A stretch of 64,000 bases of DNA from Aedes albopictus (lineage: Eukaryota > Arthropoda > Insecta > Diptera > Culicidae). Location: contig NC_085136.1 in NCBI RefSeq assembly GCF_035046485.1, positions 222,894,853-222,958,852 of the forward strand. The letters are read 5' to 3'. Position 1 is the stretch's first letter. Each line of letters starts with the position of its first letter. The notes beneath the pieces are model-generated. The model made no database searches, was not told where the DNA came from, and worked only from the letters and a program-made list of their open reading frames with translations. The position numbers were made by a program, and so were the translations under genes. Of this stretch, positions 35,011 through 45,842 are shown piece after piece.

Positions 35011-35772
35011 GGTTTGAAATTCTGCCCCTGGGCAGCATGCATATTTAATTAATTGTATACCTTGATGTCAGTCGGACTCGAAAGGAATCCTTCGTGGAAC
35101 TTTTAAGAGTATGCCAGTTGAAACTTCTAGACGAATTAATTTAATTAAAAAAATTGAAGAATTGCGAAATGTTCATAAAACTGACTAAATGGATAATATT
35201 TGTGATTTAATTCCTCGATTGCAGAACTTGATAATTCCCTAAATTCAAGTGAAACATTGTTTGTCTTCCTCAAGAAAGCCCTTCTCCTACCAACTAAGAC
35301 AACTTTTCATTCTGAAAAAGCTGACTTCACGTAAGTATAAGAAAATAGAGCCAGCAAGAAGGGAGAAAGCATATCAAGTACTGAAAAATAATGTGGACAT
35401 ATCTAAAAAGATAATGAAAAGAAACGATGTGATTTTCAAGAACAGTGAACATAGACGACCAAAACGTTAAGTGGTGTTAACCAAAATATACGATGAAAGG
35501 TTTGTTTGTGGGCCGAAGTAAAACTATCCTCAATTCTTGAACTAACTATATTACCATTGACAGTGCAGTATCAGACTACCAGAATCGCAGTATATTTTAA
35601 CATGAATTGCCTCTACTACAGAATAACCTTGTTGAACAATAAGAATAACAACTGAGCATAAAGATAATATGTCGCGTGTCGAAGCATGAAAATTGAGCCG
35701 TCGAAAGACTGCTTCTGGTGATATATCTAGATAATATGAGCGTTTAAAAATAAACATAGGAGTTCCCTAGTA

Positions 35773-37238
35773 TGTGTTTCTCCAGGTGGTCACTCCGTTG
35801 GCCAAAGACCAGAATAGTCAAAATAGTACACAATCATGAAGTTATAGCCGTCGAATGCCCATCTTTGTTGCAAAAACATGAAACTCCCTCAATGCGATTT
35901 TTTCCGGTGGTCACTCCGGTGGCCAAGACGGACCAGAATGGTCAATTCTTCTATTTAATGCCAGAAGCCACATGCCCAGGAAAAAATCATGAAGTTAGAG
36001 CCGTCGAATGCCTACATTTGTTGCAAAAACATGAAACTCCCTCAATACGGGTTTCTCCGGTGGTCACTCCGGTGGCTAAAACAGACCAGAATGGTTAATT
36101 CTTCTTTTCAATGCCAGAACCTACATGGCCATGAAAAATCTTGAAGTTAGAACCGTCGAAGTTAGAGCCGTCGAATGCCTACCTTTGTTGCAAAAACATG
36201 AAACTCTCTCAATACGGGTTTCTCCGGTGGTCACTCCGGTGGCCAAAACAGACCAGAATGGTCAATTCTTCTATTTAGTGCCAGAAGCCACATGGCCATG
36301 AAAAATCATGAAGTTAGAGCCGTCAAATGCCTACCTTTGTTGCAAAAACATGGAAGTCCTTCAATACGGGTTTCTCCGGTGGTCACTCCGGTGGCCACAT
36401 AAGACCACAATGTCCAACAATATTTTTACATATCACAACAATATGGAGCATGTAAAATTATTGAGATTTCATCATGAGTTAACCAACGCAGATGTGTTTG
36501 GCGCGGAAAACCGTTCAATTTCGTTACAGTCAACTCGTTGGCCATCTTGTGGGATCCCTGGAACCGGTTCCAGAAGGACGGGACATAACCAGAAACATGC
36601 AGAAATAGTTCTCGACAGATTGTATTATGGCCTAAAGAAGTTTGATGCAAAAACTTCTATCCTGTAAATAATATGAATGCGCTTTCTAGCACATTATCGT
36701 GAAAAACATTACTTTCCGGATGTTCGGGATTTCCGGAACCGGTTCTTAAGAATTAGTCAATATTAATGTCTTTAATCAAAGTCCACGTGAATACCTTTCC
36801 AACGATTCTTGAACGGTCCTGATTACTTGTTCGGTTGCAAAGTTATAGCTTGCCAAAGTTAGGGTCTCTAAAGCGGCATTTTTCAGTTGAAACAGGTTCC
36901 CGGTGGCCACAGTGACCAAATCCGGAACTCTCCGGGGGTTTTGAAAACTAGACATGTGTGGCTTTCATTTGGGCCAAAGAAAATCAAAATCGGCCCAGCC
37001 ACTGATTTTTGAGAGCCGTTCAAAGTTTGGGGTCAAAAATGACCCCAGGGTCTTATTTGTAACTTTTTTTATGGGAGCTCCCCTAGGGGTCGTCCAATGT
37101 TTTGGATGAATGGAAATGATAGTTTTCCACAAAAAAATAATTGTCTGAAAATTTCAGATTTCTAGGCCTTTCGAAACAAAAGCTATAGCGAATTGAAATT
37201 CGGAAAAGGTCAAAAAAGACCCCAAGACCTTACTAAGG
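35773..37238 (-). repeat. Right inverted arm of the foldback element
   Basis: Inverse complement of the left arm. It retains a 178-bp tip, most of which is missing on the left. A 15-bp internal duplication (GTCGAAGTTAGA repeated near 36150) lengthens one 152-bp unit to 167. Confidence 0.85.
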
Positions 37239-37313
37239 TTAAAGACGCTTTAACCGCGCGGGTCATTCGCGTCATACTTTATTCATTTTAGTTTTATAAC
37301 ATAAGTTTTTTTT

Positions 37314-40300
37314 TTACAATATTTTGTACAAATCTATTGCTTTGATGAAACGAACAATTTTATCTTCTTTTCTTTTATCATTTTGCAGAACATTTGTAAG
37401 TGTACCAGAGATACCGATCGATTTTCTTATTTTATCGTATGTTTTACAATCCAATAACAAATGTTTTATAGTTAGTCTACAGTTACAAGTTGAGCAAAGA
37501 GGGGTATCAGCATACGGAGTGAAAAGAAAATCGTGTGTAACGCGAGTATGACCAATCCTGATCCTGGTTAGAACTTTCTGATCATATTGATTTGTTTGAT
37601 CTTCCCATTTAAAAACACTCTCTTTAATTGCATTTAGTTGAGTACCAGGATTGGCTGAACTCCATTCTTGTTGCCAAGAATTCCAAATAATTTTTGTTAA
37701 AAACAATCTAGCATCTCTTCCAGGAAGTTTACCAGCAGTTAAGTCTGATGATCTTCCATCCTTAGCCAATTTGTCTGCCATTTCATTGCCCAATATTCCG
37801 GCATGCCCAGGAAGCCAAGCAAACGTAATTTGTTTATTTTTAATCATTTCTTCGCAGTGTTGTACCCAGGGGTGTTTTGAGAATCCTTTTTCTAGTGCTC
37901 TGATGCTACTAGCACTATCAGTGAAAATTACGGTTTTACAATCTTCGGGTGATTTTTGGATGGCAGCCTTTATTGCCATTACTTCTGCCGAAAATACCGA
38001 GCATTCATCATGCAATCGGCCCTTCTCAGAATAATCTATTGAGTGAACTCCGTACCCGGTTTTCCCGTCGCCTTTCGAACCATCTGTAAACATTTTGTAA
38101 TGGGTTTCGTATTTGTATGAAATTTCATGAAAACATGCCTGTGCTTTTGCTGGGCAATCTCCGGCCCGTATCTCTTGACTTATGGACCAGTCTACTTTCG
38201 GAGATTTATAATCCCATGTTTGGGGTCCCCAGCGAAACAATGGGATAATTTCAGGAAAGTCCCTTCCAGTTATAGATTCAAATGAAGTTTTAGCTCTTTG
38301 TATCAATACAAGATCTTGAGATGTACGCCCCAGTTCCATCATTCTTACAGCTGTGACTGACTCTATCAATAGAGCAATATATTCAAAAGGTAGTTGGCCA
38401 GATTCACAGCAAAGAGCTGCTATGGGACTTGTTGAAAAAGCTCCAGAAGCTAACCGGATTGCTTTATTATACACCGGTTGAAGTATAGGAAGAACCAAAT
38501 CTTTTTTCCTGCTAGCGAAGGAGAACGCATAAAATAAACGAGGTATTATCAGAGTTTTAACAATTTTTAACAGAGTTTCACGCGAGCATCTTGTCCTTCC
38601 TCCTAGAATCTTGAGTATGTTCAGGGCCCCAGTAGCAGAACTTTTTCTTTCTCCGGCATGTTTCAAAAAATTGAATTTATGGTCTATTGTTAGTCCCAAA
38701 ATCTTCAATTGTTTTACTGTTGGAATAACAATATTGTCCAAATGGACATCTGGAACTGAACCACGATGTCGACGATTCGTGCAAGCATGGAGTAATTGGC
38801 ACTTTGAGATTTCAACTTTGAAACCTATGGATGAAAGCAATTCGATTGTTTTTTCTGCGGCTTGTTGAATTTTAATTCTAAGGCGTTTTCGTTGTTTGCC
38901 GTAAGCTACGATAAGAATATCGTCAGTGTAAATTAAAATTTGAACATTGGAAGGAATAGAAGCAAATAGGGAGTCCATGACTATCAAAAATAATGTTACA
39001 GACATTGTAGATCCTTGCGGAACTCCTCGACTCGTACATCGAGCTGAGGAAAGCGTAGATCCAACACGTACTTTGAATGTACGGTTGTTCATAAAATTTA
39101 CAATATATTGAAACATTCTCCCGCGGATTTTCATTTTATCAAGGGAATTTTGTACTGCTTTCCTGCTCACTGTATCAAAAGCTTTGGAAATGTCTATAGA
39201 AAGAAGCTCACAGTGTTGATTTTGCTTGATAGGATTATCCAAAAAGTCCTCAAGTTCGGAAAAATAAACATCTGTTCCTAATCCTGCTCTGAAAGCATAT
39301 TGTCTCGGATCTAACAAATTCTCGTTTTCTATATAGCTTGTTAGTCTTCTGTTGATAACTCTTTCGAGGACTTTGGCCATGCAACTAATCAAGGAAATTG
39401 GTCTATACTCATCAGGATGTCCTTCTTTTCTAATTTTCTTGGGAATGGGCACAATAATGGATTCTTTCCAACTGTCTGGAATTTGTCCTGTACTCCAGAC
39501 CAGATTATAGCATGCTAATAACGCAATTTTTCCAACAACCGGTAAATTTTTGAGTAATGGATAACCTATGTCATCCGACCCTGTACTTTTACTTGTGCAT
39601 TTGCTCAAAGCCCAATTTAGCTCCTTCAGAGAAATGTCTTGATTGTAAGCATCAGTAGAAAGACCATCATCAGATTGAATGTCAAAGTCCAATTGGTTAT
39701 CTGTCGAGACTTGGGCCGATAGCTTTTCATAATGGTCAGCAAAAATTTCTGATATTAACTTGGGATCATCCGAAATATCGTCATTGACTTTGATAAAAGT
39801 TTTAGGGCTCTGTGGCCGCCCGTTTAGTGCATTTACTCGCCTCCATAATTCAGATGAAGATGATTGAATATTTATACCTTCTACAAACTTCTGCCAGCTG
39901 CACTCCTTGGCGTCGTTAATAACTTTTCGAGCATTATTACGTTCTTTTCGAAATTTTAACAGGGCTTCCTGGTACATGGGATTGTTTTTATCTAACCGAC
40001 GAAGTGATCTTAAGGCTTTGCGACGACTTTTGATTGATACTGCAACTGTATCGTTCCACCACGGAACACGCCTGTGCCCATTTCGTCCCGAAGATCTAGG
40101 GATACAGGAATAGGCTGTGTCTGTTATCAAATTTGTTAAATCACTGGGTGAATAGCTTTTTCCCGGGTCAATAATCATTTCAATTCTTTTTTGGTATTCG
40201 GCCCAATCGGCTTTTTCAAAAATCCACTTGGGTGTTCTGAGGTCTGTAGTGTTAATGCTACAGGGGGAAAGAAAAATCGGGAAATGATCGCTGCCTCGTA

Positions 40301-40991
40301 AATCAGTATCGACACTCCAGCAAAGGTTATTCAAAGTATCAGAAGAGAGGGTTAAGTCTACGGCAGATTGACTTCCGTTTGCTGGACAAAAGAAAGTCAT
40401 TGAATCGTCGTTGCAAATTGTTAACTCATAATGACCTATCATTCCTATCACGATTCTGCCACGGAGATCCGTGTTGCGTCCACCCCAAATCTCAGAATGA
40501 GCATTAAGGTCGCCCATTATTACAAAAGGCTTGGGTAATTGATCAATAAGTTCGAAAAGTTCGTCCTTCAAAGAGTTGTTGTCATGAGAGGGAGGGATAT
40601 ACAAGGATACGTAAGTACGTTCGGTTGGTGATTTAACTTTAACAGCTATCGCTTGTAGACTTGTTGTGATGGGAATTTTTGTGTGGGGGATATTTTTTGA
40701 AACTGCTATGGCTACTCCTCCCCAACCGGTTATTCGTGTTGGGTGTAAGCAGTAGAAAGTGTAATCGATCGAAAAGGATGGGCAATTTGGCTGGCAAAGT
40801 GTTTCCTGAAGACAAACTATATCGGGCTGGTAAGATTTTGCTAAAATTTGAAGTTCTGAGCGTCGTGCACGATAGCCACGCAAATTCCATTGAATTGCAG
40901 TGACCTTTTTGAAAGATTGCTTTGAGTTAGGTGTTGAGTGTGGCATGCCTGTGTGAGTACTATTAGCGTTGTTAGATATTGAAGAATTCAT
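37314..40991 (-). CDS. I-type retrotransposon ORF2 (APE endonuclease, RT, RNase H)
   Basis: 1,225 residues without a stop. The apurinic-type endonuclease (about 30-240) shows QWNLRG, LQET, GDLNAHS and GSDHFPI. RT (about 480-790) shows STGSDDIGYP, EYRPISLISCMAKVLERV, SIDISKAFDTV, SRGVPQGSTMS and IYTDDILIVAYG (T in the Y-x-DD box, both aspartates kept). RNase H (about 960-1080) shows MFTDGSKG, FSAEVMAI, FTDSASS and GNEMADKLAKDG. A terminal C-x2-C ... H-x4-C knuckle follows (LCSTCNCRLTIKHLLLDC). RNase H plus two ORFs place it in the I superfamily rather than Jockey. All catalytic residues are present, so the protein could still be functional; activity is inference. Confidence 0.93.
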   Translation of the reverse strand: MNSSISNNANSTHTGMPHSTPNSKQSFKKVTAIQWNLRGYRARRSELQILAKSYQPDIVCLQETLCQPNCPSFSIDYTFYCLHPTRITGWGGVAIAVSKNIPHTKIPITTSLQAIAVKVKSPTERTYVSLYIPPSHDNNSLKDELFELIDQLPKPFVIMGDLNAHSEIWGGRNTDLRGRIVIGMIGHYELTICNDDSMTFFCPANGSQSAVDLTLSSDTLNNLCWSVDTDLRGSDHFPIFLSPCSINTTDLRTPKWIFEKADWAEYQKRIEMIIDPGKSYSPSDLTNLITDTAYSCIPRSSGRNGHRRVPWWNDTVAVSIKSRRKALRSLRRLDKNNPMYQEALLKFRKERNNARKVINDAKECSWQKFVEGINIQSSSSELWRRVNALNGRPQSPKTFIKVNDDISDDPKLISEIFADHYEKLSAQVSTDNQLDFDIQSDDGLSTDAYNQDISLKELNWALSKCTSKSTGSDDIGYPLLKNLPVVGKIALLACYNLVWSTGQIPDSWKESIIVPIPKKIRKEGHPDEYRPISLISCMAKVLERVINRRLTSYIENENLLDPRQYAFRAGLGTDVYFSELEDFLDNPIKQNQHCELLSIDISKAFDTVSRKAVQNSLDKMKIRGRMFQYIVNFMNNRTFKVRVGSTLSSARCTSRGVPQGSTMSVTLFLIVMDSLFASIPSNVQILIYTDDILIVAYGKQRKRLRIKIQQAAEKTIELLSSIGFKVEISKCQLLHACTNRRHRGSVPDVHLDNIVIPTVKQLKILGLTIDHKFNFLKHAGERKSSATGALNILKILGGRTRCSRETLLKIVKTLIIPRLFYAFSFASRKKDLVLPILQPVYNKAIRLASGAFSTSPIAALCCESGQLPFEYIALLIESVTAVRMMELGRTSQDLVLIQRAKTSFESITGRDFPEIIPLFRWGPQTWDYKSPKVDWSISQEIRAGDCPAKAQACFHEISYKYETHYKMFTDGSKGDGKTGYGVHSIDYSEKGRLHDECSVFSAEVMAIKAAIQKSPEDCKTVIFTDSASSIRALEKGFSKHPWVQHCEEMIKNKQITFAWLPGHAGILGNEMADKLAKDGRSSDLTAGKLPGRDARLFLTKIIWNSWQQEWSSANPGTQLNAIKESVFKWEDQTNQYDQKVLTRIRIGHTRVTHDFLFTPYADTPLCSTCNCRLTIKHLLLDCKTYDKIRKSIGISGTLTNVLQNDKRKEDKIVRFIKAIDLYKIL

Positions 40992-41064
40992 AATATTATC
41001 GTCGTTAAGATTGGAATTGAATGGTTGTTAGTAGAGTTATACCAGGCAAACTCACGGAGCGGAG

Positions 41065-42417
41065 CTAAAGATTAAGCTCCTTGAACTTAGACTCACTCCC
41101 ACTGTGAGTGGGAGAGATGCAGAACGATGATGCGCTATGGATACTGTCTTCCGAGGTTGGGTCCGTAGAGCGTTCCTTGGTTGGTATGGTCGGTGAGTGA
41201 GCGTTTCGATTTTTACCTGATGATTTCTTCATGGGCGGAGAATTCCTACCATGGTCGCTTGAGTTATTCGGTGAGATATCCTTGCTTCGTTGACGCTTGG
41301 AATTTTTCTGCTCCTCGGTTGTGTCCATTTTCTGACCATCTTCTGTTTCCTTGGCTGTTGATGCTGGTTGTTGGTTTTGCTTCTTGAGATCTGCAACTTC
41401 CCTGATCAGATTCTGCAAAAGAGTTCTCAATTTGGCGATTTCCTGGTCCTTTTCCTCCAACTTCTTCTGCAGATCGTTGACGGTCGAGCTTATTGTTGGT
41501 CCTTGTTCTTTACGAGATTCATGGATCTTCCGAGCCTCCGCGTACGTTACATCCTGATCAACCTTAATCTTAACAATCTTCGTCTCGCTGATTTTGACTG
41601 GACAATCCCTTGACCTGGAGCTGTGGGGCCCGCTGCAATTGATGCAGAGGGGATCAGCTGAGCAAGGCGTTGATTCATCGACGTGCTCCGAAGAGCAATC
41701 CGCACACAATGCAGCCTCCGTACAGTATTTTCGTGTGTGTCTGAACCTGTGGCACTTGGAGCATTGTAAAGGCGATGGGTAGTAGGGGCGAGTGGCTACT
41801 TTCTCATACCCGAAGTAGATGTACTCGGGGACGGTGGTTCCCTGGAACGTCAAGACCATGGTATTTGTTGGAACAGACTTCTTCTTATCCTTCGGATCTC
41901 TTCTGGTAAAGCGTCGTACATCGATAACCCGTTGCGAACCTAGACGTGATGTCAGGACACTGTCAGAAAGGTGCTTACCAGAATGACAGGTCACCGTGCA
42001 TTTTCTGATATTGAGTGTTTCATGGAACTCAATAGTGATAGCCGTATCATCAACGAGCTTACGTAGCTTCAATAGCTTTTCTATTTGGCGCTTCTGTCGG
42101 ACCTTCAGGACATAGCGAGCACCTCTTGCTTCAGGGCGGGCATCTTCGATTGCACCTACAGCATCCTCAATGGACATTCGAATAATGAAAGGGTCATCGG
42201 GCAATGTGCTGTTTGTGGTAGGCTTCATTACTAGGATCGAAAGTTCGCCGTTGATTGGATCCATCCACTCTGGTTGTCTCCGGCCGGCAAAGCTACCATC
42301 AACCGTATTAGAAATCGCGTTCCCGTTGCTCCATGCTTTTTTTCCTGAGGGGTCGGGAGGGAAGGGATCACCTCCGTACGCCTGAGATGGCCCCGAAGCC
42401 ATCTCTAGGCCGCTCAC
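41065..42417 (-). CDS. I-type retrotransposon ORF1 (Gag-like, three zinc knuckles)
   Basis: 450 residues, uninterrupted. A central region with an RFTRRDPKDKKK basic stretch precedes three consecutive cysteine knuckles at about residues 224-280 (CSKCHRFRH, CADCSSEH, CINCSGPH). A coiled-coil-like segment (LQKKLEEKDQEIAKLRTLLQ) follows at about 310-350, then a Ser/Lys-rich tail. ORF1 proteins of this group bind RNA and form the ribonucleoprotein particle. It starts 5' of ORF2 and ends 73 nt before the ORF2 start on the same strand. No damage is seen. Confidence 0.9.
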   Translation of the reverse strand: MSGLEMASGPSQAYGGDPFPPDPSGKKAWSNGNAISNTVDGSFAGRRQPEWMDPINGELSILVMKPTTNSTLPDDPFIIRMSIEDAVGAIEDARPEARGARYVLKVRQKRQIEKLLKLRKLVDDTAITIEFHETLNIRKCTVTCHSGKHLSDSVLTSRLGSQRVIDVRRFTRRDPKDKKKSVPTNTMVLTFQGTTVPEYIYFGYEKVATRPYYPSPLQCSKCHRFRHTRKYCTEAALCADCSSEHVDESTPCSADPLCINCSGPHSSRSRDCPVKISETKIVKIKVDQDVTYAEARKIHESRKEQGPTISSTVNDLQKKLEEKDQEIAKLRTLLQNLIREVADLKKQNQQPASTAKETEDGQKMDTTEEQKNSKRQRSKDISPNNSSDHGRNSPPMKKSSGKNRNAHSPTIPTKERSTDPTSEDSIHSASSFCISPTHSGSESKFKELNL

Positions 42418-43792
42418 TTCACTTGAATGGCACCCAGCGAGAGAAGAATAGTGGGTATCTCACACTCTCAAATCGATTTGTCACTATTGTTCGATGCACA
42501 ATAAACACTTGTGTGTTCGGAACCACGTGTTCCTACCGACAGTTTTGCACTTATAATTAAGGCAGTTATCCAAAAAATAATCTTTTTCTTTTAATCCGAG
42601 TCCACTGTAATCTCTTCACTTTGTCACACACTGCGGAGATAATCGAAGCCCGCTCCACAAAAATGTCGACACTCGAAAAAAAGAAAAAGAATCAATAGCT
42701 CAACTCGATGTCTCCGAAAACAGGACTGTTCTGCACAGCTTCACAGAGCGAACTGCTCAAAAATAAGTAAATGAGCGTTACTCACTTTAGAGTAATATTG
42801 GATTTTCTTCAAATTAGAGTAGCTCTTACTCACTTTTATTCTACAGGAATTTAGCAAACCGAGTCGATTTCTACTCATTTTTGTAGATTTGTTTAGGTTG
42901 TTCTTTTTCATATTTTCTCAAAAAAAAAAAAATAACGGTTTCATAATAAAAACAAGTAAAATGTACACATGTTATTTGTACATAAGACTATCTAACAAAT
43001 CCTACACTTTATAAATACAAAATTAAAGGCGAAAAATATTACGTATCAACTTGAGCCATCAATTGATCAGGATGCTAAGTTCTCCCATGTGATGGTTCAT
43101 TCTCTGTTCAGTTTTTGCCTCGGCTTTTGCTGGCAATCATCGGCATCTAATCCGCCTGATATACAAGGAAGTCCATGGTCCATGGTCAGCAGCCCCAGCA
43201 CCATATCGATCAGCTGCTAGAAGAACCTCTTTCCAATAAGGAAGTTCCCGGGATGCGTAGCCCTAGACGGAAAATGGTGATTTTGAAAATCTAGTTTGGA
43301 AGTTCTATCTTGAGTTTCGATGTTAAATCAATAATATCCATACCGAGATCCATACTTACTTTTCAAAATCATATTATCCATCGACGTTTCAAGAAATTAG
43401 TGGTGATGCGCACTATGTTTTTTCTCACAAAGTTCGGAAATATTTTAAATAGCTCAACTGGCAAAGATGCTTCCAAATTCTTCTAAGTTATTTCCGTTAT
43501 AGTTGTCAGTGGAATGAATTTTAAAGCAACTCAGAAGTGAGTAGAAGGCTAATTTTGTCAAACAGAGTAGAAATCAACTCACTTACGAAAAACACTGTCA
43601 TTCACTTTTGACATTTTTTTGAAAAGTAAGCAAGTGAGTATAAATCTACTCACTTTAGAGTAGTTTTCAACGAGCGTGTAGGGCCCATCTCGATCCACCC
43701 ACGATGCATTATGGATTCCGTGGGAAAACAAAAAAAAACTATGATTGAGAAAAATATTTTTGTTAATTTTGGATTGTTTACATTACAACATA

Positions 43793-44035
43793 CAGTAGAC
43801 ATTCGGTCGGTGCAAACGGTTTAACTGCAAGTCCAGTAAGTGCAACAAATTTGCAGTTATCGCGCCGCTATACGTCAAAACGGTGTGCCAAGTTAGTCCA
43901 AATGAATAGTCGAATGAATTTTACGTTCATTTGTCGTCATTTGATGGGTAGTTGACTCCTGTTTGAAGTTGAAGTTTATCTAATTTTGTTCGCTAAGTGA
44001 AACGTAAACATGTTGCGGTTATCGAACGTCTACTG
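43793..44035. mobile_element. 243-bp TA-flanked MITE (CAGTAGAC ends)
   Basis: Ends are CAGTAGACATTCG and CGAACGTCTACTG, with TA at 43791-43792 and 44036-44037. CAGT-type ends suggest a Tc1/mariner-mobilised MITE. Confidence 0.8.
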
Positions 44036-44290
44036 TACATCGAAAGTGACGTTTATGATAGTGAATCATTCAGGGGGCCTGCGAAAGGCAAAATCCCAGT
44101 AGCTAATTACAAAAACACGTTCAAAATTGTTTGTGCTGAAAATTTAAGCATTACACAATTTCTTATTGATTTATTTGCTATCTCCGCATTGTCGTGTAAA
44201 TTGGAACGATTGCACGCTAAAATTTTGATATCCTTTTGCTAGTTTTACACGTTTTACTAAAGTAAATAATAAAGTATGGTAATGTGGAGC

Positions 44291-44450
44291 GGATCTGGTG
44301 TGATGGTTAGAACACTTGACTATCACGCCAAGGACTTGGGATCGAATCCCACTCCCGACAAACTCGCAAAATGTGAGTTCTTCTTTCGGAAGGGAAGTAA
44401 AGTGTGGGTCCCGAGATGAACTAGCCTAGGGCTAAAAAAATTGGAGGGGT
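44291..44450 (+). repeat. tRNA-derived SINE
   Basis: A-box-like TGGTGTGATGGTTAG, anticodon-arm-like CTTG...CAAG and B box GGGATCGAATCCC lie at tRNA spacing, followed by an unrelated body (GGTCCCGAGATGAACTAG, CTAGGGCTAAAAAAA). A Feilai-like SINE of Aedes is the best guess from memory. The 3' end is uncertain. Confidence 0.7.
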
Positions 44451-44651
44451 TGTATACTAGACACGACCGCAAGTCTGAAGTTGAATAACGTCCGTTTATG
44501 CATTAGTTTCGATTATTGAATGCTGTATTAACATTGTTAATGACTGTGATGTGAAATTTTGGTTTGTTTTAGTTTGATTGTAGACGGCAATTGATAGTGG
44601 TGTTCATTATTTATCATTATTTTCGATCCGATTCATTCCTTATGAACTTTT

Positions 44652-44719
44652 CGTTCAATTTGAATAGGTCGTAAATTTGCTGGGATTCCTATACAGATAC
44701 GACCTATTCAAATCGAACG
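44652..44719. repeat. Perfect-stem hairpin, 22-bp arms
   Basis: Arms CGTTCAATTTGAATAGGTCG(TA) and its inverse at 44698-44719 (one mismatch), with a loop of about 24 nt. No further ends are seen. Confidence 0.8.
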
Positions 44720-44921
44720 TCAGAACTATTTAAACCTGTGTACTGCAGTTTTGACATATTTGTGATCCGACGCGTCGTCTAAGAAAATTCACTCTTGTGA
44801 GGAACATTTTTGAAGCCCTTAGAAAGGCTGTTTAATTTTATTTGTTGTACAATACTCGTTCAATTGTTGCATGAGGTGAGAATCGGTAGCTACATACATT
44901 ACATTTATTTGTTCAACATCA

Positions 44922-45842
44922 TTAAGACAAGACATAATCAACAATAGTTATCCACAATACTCGGTTTGTGGCTGCCGCTCTCCGTCCTCGGTCGCGCCCA
45001 ATGCTCGCCAAGTCACGCTCCACCTGGTCCGCCCATCGTGCTCTCTGCGCTCCACGCCTTCTTGTGCCAACTGGATCCGTTGCAAACACCAGCTTTGCAG
45101 GGTTGTTGTCCGGCATTCTTGCAACATGCCCTGCCCACCGTATCCTTCCGGCTTTGGCCACCTTCTGGATGCTGGGTTCGCCGTAAAGTGCAGAGAGCTC
45201 GTGGTTCATCCTTCTCCGCCACACACCGTTCTCCTGCACACCGCCGAAGATCGTTCTTAGCACGCGTCGCTCGAAAACTCCGAGTGCTTGTAGGTCCTCC
45301 TCGAGCATGGTCCATGTCTCGTGCCCGTAGAGGATCACCGGTCTTATTAGCGTTTTGTACATGGTGCATTTGGTGCGTGGGTGAATCTTTTTCGACCGCA
45401 GTTTCTTCTGGAGCCCGTAGTAGGCCCGACTTCCGCTGATGATGTGCCTCCGAATTTCACGGCTCACGTTGTTGTCAGCCGTCAGTAAGGATCCGAGGTA
45501 GACGAATTCCTCCACCACCTCGAAAGTATCCCCGTCTATCGTAACATTACTACCCAGACGGATCCGGTCGTGTTCGGTTCCGCCTACCAGCATGTACTTT
45601 GTTTTTGAGGCATTCACCACCAGTCCGACCTTTGCTGCTTCGCGTTTCAGGCGGGTGTACAGTTCTGCCACCGTTCCAAATGTTCTAGCGATAATGTCCA
45701 TGTCGTCCGCAAAGCACACAAATTGACCGGATTTTGTGAAAATCGTTCCCCGTGAATCGGTAGCTATGCCAATCAAATCCAGAACGGCATCGGTGGCGTT
45801 GATTCCGATGGGGGTTTTGCGATGGCGATGCTGCGCAAACAC
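44922..45842 (-). pseudogene. RTE-clade retrotransposon, 5'-truncated RT and C-terminus
   Basis: A 306-codon open frame starting in the RT palm. CFADDMDIIA holds the catalytic box, followed by VNASKTKYM, EFVYLGSLLT, LIRPVILYGHETW, the IRWAGHVARM block and a RGAQRARWADQVERDL end. Endonuclease and the first half of RT are missing, so it is dead, but the remaining frame is undamaged, which points to a fairly recent 5'-truncated insertion. The upstream limit near 45842 is where similarity ends. Confidence 0.85.

Larger units (their letters stand above)
32022..37238. mobile_element. 5.2-kb TTAA-flanked foldback element
   Basis: Both borders are TTAA (32018-32021 and 37239-37242). Inside, the ends begin CCTTCCTTAG (left) and CCTTAGTAAGG (right, inverse complement). 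Inverted arms are about 1.4 kb: left about 32022-33478, right about 35773-37238. The left arm lacks about 150 bp near its tip that the right arm keeps. The arms are nearly identical: they carry mirror-image 119-codon ORFs differing at two residues. No transposase is visible. TTAA duplication and CC-type ends suggest piggyBac-type mobilisation. The target, a TTAA at the poly(A) junction of the I element, is consistent with that. Confidence 0.85.
31998..42749 (-). mobile_element. Full-length I-type non-LTR retrotransposon with 14-bp target duplication
   Basis: The minus-strand element runs from about 42749 (5' end) to a poly(A) tail, seen as about 19 T residues at 31998-32016. GAACTGCTCAAAAA occurs at 31982-31995 and again at 42750-42763, a 14-bp target duplication that brackets the whole. 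ORF1 and ORF2 are both open. The 3' UTR is about 70 bp with an AATAAA (TTTATT on + near 37280). The TTAA-flanked foldback element (32022-37238) sits exactly between the 3' UTR and the poly(A). Confidence 0.88.
31923..43678. mobile_element. Outer TA-flanked MITE-like element (about 1 kb), split by nested insertions
   Basis: Left end CACGCTCGTTAAAAACTACT at 31923 and the inverse complement at 43678 (one mismatch in the first 20), each next to TA (31921-31922, 43679-43680). Inward of both ends are repeated AGTGAGTAGA / ACTCACTTT motifs. Only 31923-31997 and 42764-43678 belong to it, about 990 bp. The rest is the I-type retrotransposon and what that contains. No ORF is seen. Confidence 0.75.
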
